From positions 46,123 through 110,122 of the forward strand of contig NZ_JAQLFJ010000008.1 of the NCBI RefSeq assembly GCF_028206795.1: a stretch of 64,000 bases of DNA. Direction: 5' to 3'. A program made the translations under genes and the position numbers. The notes beneath the pieces are model-generated. The model was not told where the DNA came from and ran no database searches. It saw only the letters and a program-made list of their open reading frames with translations. Below, piece by piece: positions 58,850 through 64,000 of the stretch (within the stretch, counting starts at the first letter, position 1; each line of letters opens with the position of its first letter). Origin of the DNA: Collinsella aerofaciens. Its GTDB lineage: Bacteria > Actinomycetota > Coriobacteriia > Coriobacteriales > Coriobacteriaceae.

Positions 58850-59902
58850 TTAGTGCCTCATAAAGTGGTACTCGATCACATTGCTGTAGGGGTGACCCGG
58901 GCCAACAATGCCCTGCGGGAACAGCGGCTGGTGCGGCGTGTCGGGGTACATCTCGGCCTCGAGGGCAAAGCCGGCGCCCCAGCCATAGTTGGCATCGTCC
59001 TTGGCGTGCTCGTCGCCCAGCCAGTTGCCGGTGTAGAGCTGCACGCCCGGGGCGGTGGTGTAGTAGTCCAGCTCACGACCGGTCCACATCTCCTCGACGT
59101 GCATCGCGCGGCGCAGATTACGGCCGTACTGATAGCCATCGATACACAGGCAGTGGTCGTAGCCGCGCGCTTGCTTAATCTGCGGGTCGTCGGCTTCCAT
59201 GCCGGGAGCGACGGGGCGCAGCTCACGGAAGTCAAACGGCGTGCCCTCGACCGGAGCGATCTCGCCGGTGGGGATGTTCTGGTCGTTGATGGGCAGGTAG
59301 TGGGCAGCGTTAGCGACAAAGAAGTGCTCGCAGTCCATGCCGGCGTTATGGCCGGCAAGGTTAAAGTACGTGTGGTTGGTCATGGACACGTACGTGGCGC
59401 GGTCGCTCTCGCAGCCATATTCGATGCGAAAGACGCCGGTGCGCGTCACGGTAAACACGGCCGTAAAGGTGCGGTTGCCGGGGAGACCCAGCTCGCCATC
59501 CTCAAGCGAGGTGGTCATGCGAACGGCGTTGTGAGTCTCGTCGAGTTCAACGTCCCACACGCGTTTATGCAGGCCGTGCTCAAGGTCGCTGTGAAGGTTG
59601 TTGGCGCCCTCGTTGGCGGGCATATGCCAGTCCGTGCCGGCGATGGTGATCGTGGCGCCTGCGGTGCGGTTTGCCACGGGGCCGATGGTCGCGCCAAAGC
59701 AGGCGGGGTTGTCAAAGTAATCCTCGAGCTTATCGAAGCCCAGCACCACATCGCGCACGTTGCCGGGAATGTCGGGCACATCGATACCCAGCACGGTGGC
59801 GCCATAGTCCATGATGCGTACGCAGATCTCGGGCCCGTTGAGGGTGTAACGATGAACGGGGGTACCGCACGGCGCGGTGCCGAAAAGCTCGGAAGTGATC
59901 AT
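58850..59902 (-). CDS. galM: Aldose 1-epimerase (galactose mutarotase)
   Basis: 350 residues from ATG 59902 (AGGAA upstream). Catalytic His in TNHTYFNLAGH and the second His in the NLHSDLEHGLHKRVW segment; C-terminal Glu in GFALEAEMYPD. GPVANRTAGA is a typical GalM loop. Interconverts alpha and beta anomers of galactose or glucose. Divergent from the DeoR regulator. Bacterial GalM proteins are about 340-350 residues, so full length. Confidence 0.93.
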   Translation of the reverse strand: MITSELFGTAPCGTPVHRYTLNGPEICVRIMDYGATVLGIDVPDIPGNVRDVVLGFDKLEDYFDNPACFGATIGPVANRTAGATITIAGTDWHMPANEGANNLHSDLEHGLHKRVWDVELDETHNAVRMTTSLEDGELGLPGNRTFTAVFTVTRTGVFRIEYGCESDRATYVSMTNHTYFNLAGHNAGMDCEHFFVANAAHYLPINDQNIPTGEIAPVEGTPFDFRELRPVAPGMEADDPQIKQARGYDHCLCIDGYQYGRNLRRAMHVEEMWTGRELDYYTTAPGVQLYTGNWLGDEHAKDDANYGWGAGFALEAEMYPDTPHQPLFPQGIVGPGHPYSNVIEYHFMRH

Positions 59903-60107
59903 TTGGTTCCTAACATCGAGGTATTTTCGACAAACTCTAGCGCGAACAGGCGAGATTATCACTACACCCCACTAAAGCAGGGGGTATTTTTCTCAAAAAA
60001 GTGATGATTGGAGCTGTGCGGGCGTTCATTTCTGACGCGCGCGAGTCTGATACAATTTGTTCGTTATTGTTTGAATTGACGTGAGCGTGGAACAGCGAGG
60101 ACTCATC

Positions 60108-60872
60108 GTGATTAAAGCGGAGCGACAGGATAAGGTTCGGCAGCTGCTCGAGGAACAGGGAACGGTCTCGGTCAAGGAGATTTCGGATGCGTTAGGTGTC
60201 TCGGATATGACGATCCGCCGTGACCTTGAGGAGCTTGCGAGCCTGGGCGAGATCGAGCGCGTGCACGGCGGAGCCCGCAGTGCGCAGAGCCGTCCACACG
60301 CTATGCTGCGCCATGAGTATTCGCACAGCGAAAAGCGCACGAAGCATGCCGAGGAAAAGTTGCAGATTGCGCGCCGTGCTGTGGAGCTTATCGAGGAAGG
60401 CTCGACCATCTTTTTGGGCACGGGCACCACGGTTGAGCAGATGGCCTCGATGCTGCCGGCGTTTCGCCTGCGCATTGTGACCAATTCGCTTTCGGTGTTT
60501 AACCTGCTCGAGGCGCGCGAAGACTGCGAACTGTGCCTGGTGGGCGGCGTGTACCGCCGCCGCACTGCCGCCTTTGTGGGCCCCACGGCCGAGGATACCC
60601 TGCGCGCGCTGGGAATCGACGCGGCGTTTATCGGCGCCAACGGCATCTTGGACGGTGACGTATCTACGTCCAACATGGACGAGGGCCGTATCCAGCAGCT
60701 CGCTTTTAGCAAAGCAGACTCGCGCTATCTGATCGCCGACTCCAGCAAGATCGGCAAGCGCGACTTCTACACCTTCTGCCGCCTGGACAGCCTGGACGCC
60801 GTGGTATGTGAGCCGAGCATCTCCGCCGAAGATCGTGCCGCCATCGAGGAGCACACGCAGGTTATTTGCTAG
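60108..60872 (+). CDS. DeoR-family transcriptional regulator
   Basis: 254 residues from GTG 60108 (GAGG 8 nt upstream); GTG 60081 is an alternative. HTH_DeoR at 1-57 (VSVKEISDALGVSDMTIRRDLEELA, IERVHGGA) and a DeoR sensor domain with the sugar-phosphate-binding LGTGTTVEQMA and VGGVYRRRTAAFVGP motifs. Usually represses sugar-phosphate catabolism genes; the divergent galM is a plausible target. Confidence 0.92.
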   Translation: MIKAERQDKVRQLLEEQGTVSVKEISDALGVSDMTIRRDLEELASLGEIERVHGGARSAQSRPHAMLRHEYSHSEKRTKHAEEKLQIARRAVELIEEGSTIFLGTGTTVEQMASMLPAFRLRIVTNSLSVFNLLEAREDCELCLVGGVYRRRTAAFVGPTAEDTLRALGIDAAFIGANGILDGDVSTSNMDEGRIQQLAFSKADSRYLIADSSKIGKRDFYTFCRLDSLDAVVCEPSISAEDRAAIEEHTQVIC

Positions 60873-60989
60873 TTATCGCTACGGGATTGCCAACGGGTGA
60901 TGCGGGAGGACTTTTACCTCCTGTCATTGTGGAAACCAGCGCGTCAGCGCTACGCGATATGACGCGCAAATGAGGACTCCACTATCAAA

Positions 60990-61294
60990 TTGTCTCAACC
61001 TGTGATATCTAGGCGGCCAAAAGTGAGTCAGATGTTACAGATCGAGATTTTTGGCTCGGCCTATTCCGTTTGTCTCGATCTGTAACAGCTAGGACCGAAA
61101 AATTCAGCTAGTTGTTACAGATTGAGATTGAGAGGATTGACCTGTGCATTCATCTCAATCTGTAACATCTAGACGTCCAAAACCGGTCTTAGTGTTACAG
61201 ATTGAGACAATTCGGCGTGGTCTACCTTGTTTGTCTCGATCTGTAACGGTTAGGACTTAAAAACTCGGCTACGTGTTACAGATCGAGACAAAAG
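60990..61294. repeat. Four tandem 80-bp palindromic units
   Basis: Arms TTGTCTCGATCTGTAAC begin at 60990, 61070, 61150 and 61231. Matching reverse arms TGTTACAGATCGAGA begin at 61033, 61113, 61193 and 61274. The period is 80, 80 and 81 bp. The ~26-nt inner loops are conserved in outline (CTAG-nn-AAAA) and so are the ~22-nt spacers between units. Lies between convergent DeoR and GntR genes. 60873-60989 otherwise shows no gene. Confidence 0.9.
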
Positions 61295-61304
61295 AAAAAG
61301 AACA

Positions 61305-62024
61305 TTAGGACTTGAAAATAAAGTTTTGATAAGGGATTCGCCCAGTTAAGACGGTGCGGCAGACAATTGAGATTAGTTTGCCTCCGGAGTCGTAAGCATA
61401 ATGAGTCAGTTCGATGACCGGAAGTTTTGCAACACCATAATTACTGGCTTCGGAATCGCTAAGCTGACGTGCTCTATAGCTTTCCCTAACAGATTGGATA
61501 GACTTGGACAAGTCGTCCATGATTCTGCTAAATGCCTGAAAATCTAACTGGTTATTCGGAACGCGCGACTTTGAAATGAAGAACGTATCAGCGCCTATGA
61601 AGCTGCCTTCAAGTTCGTAGGTCAATTCAAGACGCTGAATTTTGTCGCGACTTTGACATCCAAATTGTTGGAGCATCATTACGGAAATTGGACGACCTGA
61701 TGTGAGGCCGCCGAAATGTTTGGTAATGGCATCTGGATCAACGCCATCGCAATGGCTTGCAAAGTCAAAGTCTAAAAGTGAATTGAGCTCGCTAACGCGT
61801 TTCGGTGCAACAAACGACCCCTTACCTTGGATTCGATAGATACTTCCACGACGCTCCAGCTCACTCATGGCAAGTCGGACGGTTGTTCTGCTTACGGCGT
61901 ATTCGTCGCAGAGTTCCATTTCTGTTGGAAGTTTATCGTCTGCTTGATATTCATCGACGATCTGCTTGAGCAGCGCGTCGGTGAGCTGTAAATAGAGTGG
62001 CCGTTTTTCGTGTGTATCGAGCAT
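61305..62024 (-). CDS. GntR/UTRA regulator
   Basis: 239 residues from ATG 62024 (GAGG 6 nt upstream); ATG 62042 is an alternative. Winged HTH ([19 protein letters not shown], wing GKGSFV) then a UTRA domain. More distant from the other GntR proteins here. Next to a TIM-barrel gene of the same strand and a PTS EIIC gene beyond, so a likely local regulator of that PTS. Confidence 0.87.
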   Translation of the reverse strand: MLDTHEKRPLYLQLTDALLKQIVDEYQADDKLPTEMELCDEYAVSRTTVRLAMSELERRGSIYRIQGKGSFVAPKRVSELNSLLDFDFASHCDGVDPDAITKHFGGLTSGRPISVMMLQQFGCQSRDKIQRLELTYELEGSFIGADTFFISKSRVPNNQLDFQAFSRIMDDLSKSIQSVRESYRARQLSDSEASNYGVAKLPVIELTHYAYDSGGKLISIVCRTVLTGRIPYQNFIFKS

Positions 62025-62096
62025 TAGAGCCTCAGTTTGCATGTTGGTTATACCTGATGGTTGCCTCAGTCGGGATGTAACGTGGGCAAGGTAACC

Positions 62097-63017
62097 TTAA
62101 CGTATCACAGAGCGGCTCAGCATGACGATCTGATGCCTGTATCCACGAAGGGCTTGTCCGAGCGTGAAGATATTCTGGGGCAGGCAAATACCGTTCATGG
62201 AGTCCCCGATATGTTGGAGGTCAGCGCCGGCTGCTTTTGCTGCAAGGCCTATTTTCTTAATGGTCTCGCTGTCGCAGGAGTCTTGACTCGTCCCGTTCGC
62301 CGCCATGACGAGAACCTTCTCTTCAATTGACTTGCCTACGTTGTGGGATCGTACAAAGTCTACGATGGCGCGCAGGTCTGCTTCTTGGAAGCAAGGGACG
62401 GTGTAGGGGGCTGGCACGAGAAGGATATCGACGCCGAGGTCAACAAACTTGCGCGCAATTTCGAGCGTCATGACAGGTTCCGCAACGCCCGCTCCATGCA
62501 TTTTTCCGGCTATGACCAGGCCATTGAAATGCTCTTTGGAGAGTTTAATCGAATGGGCGATTGCATCGTTGGAGACGCCGGTTCCAGGGTTGCCCGTCAG
62601 GCAGATAAAATCAAATCCGAGTTCGTTAGCCTTTTCTAAGGTCTTGGGAGAGACGCGACGACCCATGGGGATTTCCGTTCGGGATTCAGACATCTCTGCC
62701 TCGTTATCAACTGGCTCCAGATTGACGCCAATGGGCCTTCCGCATGCTCGCTTCACCCAAGTGACCGGGTTTTCATTGAGATCATCTGGAATACCGGCAA
62801 TAACTGGATCGAACACATCGAGCGCGTTAAACAGAAGCAGGTCGGCACCTGCGGCACGTTCGATTTCTGCATTAGTAACGCCGCCGAGAAATTGGGAAGA
62901 GGGTACGTTTTCCGCCATGATGGTACGTCCCTCGGAAGCCAGAATTGCCTGTTTTAGATCCATGGGTGACGTGGCGGCAAAATCGGATGCGGACATGTTC
63001 AGTAATCGTTTGGGCAT
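62097..63017 (-). CDS. TIM-barrel protein of PTS loci (DUF7916-like)
   Basis: 306 residues. N-terminus RLLNMSASDF...KQAILASEGRTIMAENV; internal GVTNAEIERAAGADLLLFNALDVF and ILLVPAPYTVPCF segments give the repeated beta-alpha pattern of a PEP-mutase-like barrel. Proteins of this kind accompany cellobiose-type PTS genes in Firmicutes and have no established reaction; the family name is from memory. AAAGGAAG site. Divergent from the PTS EIIC gene. Confidence 0.72.
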   Translation of the reverse strand: MPKRLLNMSASDFAATSPMDLKQAILASEGRTIMAENVPSSQFLGGVTNAEIERAAGADLLLFNALDVFDPVIAGIPDDLNENPVTWVKRACGRPIGVNLEPVDNEAEMSESRTEIPMGRRVSPKTLEKANELGFDFICLTGNPGTGVSNDAIAHSIKLSKEHFNGLVIAGKMHGAGVAEPVMTLEIARKFVDLGVDILLVPAPYTVPCFQEADLRAIVDFVRSHNVGKSIEEKVLVMAANGTSQDSCDSETIKKIGLAAKAAGADLQHIGDSMNGICLPQNIFTLGQALRGYRHQIVMLSRSVIR

Positions 63018-63064
63018 TGTTACTTCCTTTGACTAGAACGACAGGCTTGTGACATTGTCTCTAA

Positions 63065-63190
63065 TATTGTTACAACAATATATTCAATATGTTATATCCA
63101 ATCGGTGAACGGTTGCAAACTTATTGTACTGCTCGGAAAAAATAGCCTTTAGCTGGGAAAACCTTATATTAATCAACTACCGTTCACCGA
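63065..63190. promoter_or_regulatory. Divergent promoter region with paired operators
   Basis: TATTGTT-AC-AACAATA palindrome (63065-63080), and two inverted copies of TCGGTGAACGGT (63102-63113 and, as ACCGTTCACCGA, 63179-63190) about 77 bp apart. AT-rich. The remainder to 63373 shows promoter-like sequence and no gene. Confidence 0.6.
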
Positions 63191-63373
63191 ATAAGTATTT
63201 GAATTCTTGACATATCGACAAAGCGGAAAAAGAATTGGTTATGACAAATCGCGCAAATGATATTACATTTCGCACAAGAACGTATTCACTTACATAAGTG
63301 GATACAAACGGGGACGACGACGGTTGAGTCCGGATAAATCGTTGTGTGCCCGGGAATCATGAAAGGATGTGTT

Positions 63374-63952
63374 ATGGACGCTATCGTCAAATTCCTTGAA
63401 AAACACCAGCCCCTCTTCGACAAAATCTCGAGGAACATTTATCTGGTGGCGATTAAGGATGGCTTTCTCTCGAATATGCCAATTGTGCTGTTCTCGAGCC
63501 TGTTCCTTCTTCTTTCGACGCTCCCTGCCTATGTAGGCATCACGCTTCCGTCTGAGGTGCTGGATTTCTTCAATAAAATCTATGCATATACCATGGGACT
63601 TCTTGGCATTATGGTGGCCGGCACCACGGCGAGCTCACTTGCAATGTCGATGAACCGTCGCATGCCTTCGGGTAAATCTCTCAACCCCACCTCGTGCATG
63701 GTTTGTGCCATGTGCGGCATGCTCTTGCTATCGGTGACGAACGATGTTGTCTCGATTGGCGGAGCAGATACATCTGTTTTTGAAACCGGCTATATGGGAA
63801 CCAAGGGTTTTCTCGCTGCGTTCGTAGCCGCATTCTTGACCGTTAATATCTATAAGGTGTGCATTAGCCATAATGTGACGATCAAGCTTCCCAAAGAGGT
63901 CCCTGGCTCTATTGCGCAGAGTTGGTACCGTCAAGATTCTTTCGCAAATTGA
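63374..63952 (+). pseudogene. PTS EIIC, lactose/cellobiose family, truncated
   Basis: ATG 63374 after GAAAGGA. The first ~183 residues are a normal N-terminal EIIC half (FLEKHQPLFDKISRNIYLVAIKDGF..., KLPKEVPGSIAQS) and then run into an unrelated tail, WYRQDSFAN, and stop; full-length relatives are about 430-450 residues. The break coincides with an insertion-sequence-like end at 63924. The start is divergent from the TIM-barrel gene. Confidence 0.8.
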
Positions 63953-64000
63953 TCGAGGCGGCCTCGGCCCCGCCTTGCTCTAGCCCTCCGCCTTCTTGCT
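63924..64000. mobile_element. Probable insertion-sequence end (IS256-like)
   Basis: GGTACCGTCAAGATTCTTTCGCAAA, read on the other strand as ...GAATCTTGACGGTACC, resembles IS256-family termini, which commonly end in CTTGACACTACC-like sequence. It starts exactly where EIIC homology stops. A minus-strand frame, open from the window edge, enters here and could be a transposase C-terminus. The rest is beyond the window. Confidence 0.4.

Noticed and set aside
60990..61294. CRISPR array
   Set aside because: Repeats alternate in orientation, the parts between them are conserved rather than unique, and no cas genes are near.

Overview
The window reads as a high-GC Gram-positive gut bacterium of the Coriobacteriia, most likely Collinsella. 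This is inferred from GC-rich codon use, a class Ic aspartate aminotransferase, a topoisomerase I with a lysine/alanine tail, and many sugar PTS operons beside Tat and hydrogenase-maturation genes. No rRNA gene is present, so the genus call is an inference. No CRISPR array was seen. Both RNA genes found are tRNA-Thr(CGU).

Layout. 0-5.7 kb: end of a BceS-like sensor kinase, UspA, UppP and a PcrA helicase. 5.7-12.6 kb: ManA and a GntR regulator, divergent from a beta-glucoside operon (GH1 6-phospho-beta-glucosidase, PTS EIIC, EIIB, EIIA), then a ROK glucokinase; together they import and split beta-glucosides and phosphorylate the freed glucose. 12.8-23.1 kb: Mn pyrophosphatase, NhaA, aminotransferase, STAS protein, TatB-TatC, HypA-HypB, topoisomerase I. 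23.2-25.6 kb: a small low-GC island (secreted protein plus 50-residue membrane peptide), a dense hairpin-repeat cluster and a zinc-ribbon membrane protein. 25.6-39.5 kb: housekeeping genes (Tmk, HolB, RicT, ComF, HPF, DegV, a dehydrogenase with a His/Cys tail, HEAT protein, isocitrate dehydrogenase and others).

39.6-58.8 kb is an amino-sugar and galactoside region. A GlcNAc-type PTS, GntR regulator, NagA and YhcH come first. A block bounded by two copies of nagA 3' end-yhcH-tRNA-Thr follows. It encodes a GH35 beta-galactosidase, a mannose-family PTS (IIB, IIC, IID, IIA), a second GntR, AgaS, a second NagA, a flavodoxin, a LacX-like epimerase and a LacC-type kinase. This resembles the streptococcal bgaC-PTS-agaS locus and suggests use of Gal-beta-1,3-HexNAc units from mucin or milk glycans. 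58.8-64 kb: GalM, a DeoR regulator, an 80-bp tandem palindrome array, a GntR/TIM-barrel pair and a PTS EIIC gene that breaks off at what looks like an insertion-sequence end.

The least explained material is intergenic: (1) hairpins with a conserved loop (GGGGACGTTCCTTT or GGGACAGGTTTGTTTT, either orientation) but a different self-complementary stem at each site; (2) two ~220-bp elements with ~32-bp terminal inverted repeats containing GAGTACTGT; (3) four 80-bp palindromic tandem units; (4) very long perfect or near-perfect palindromes between convergent genes.
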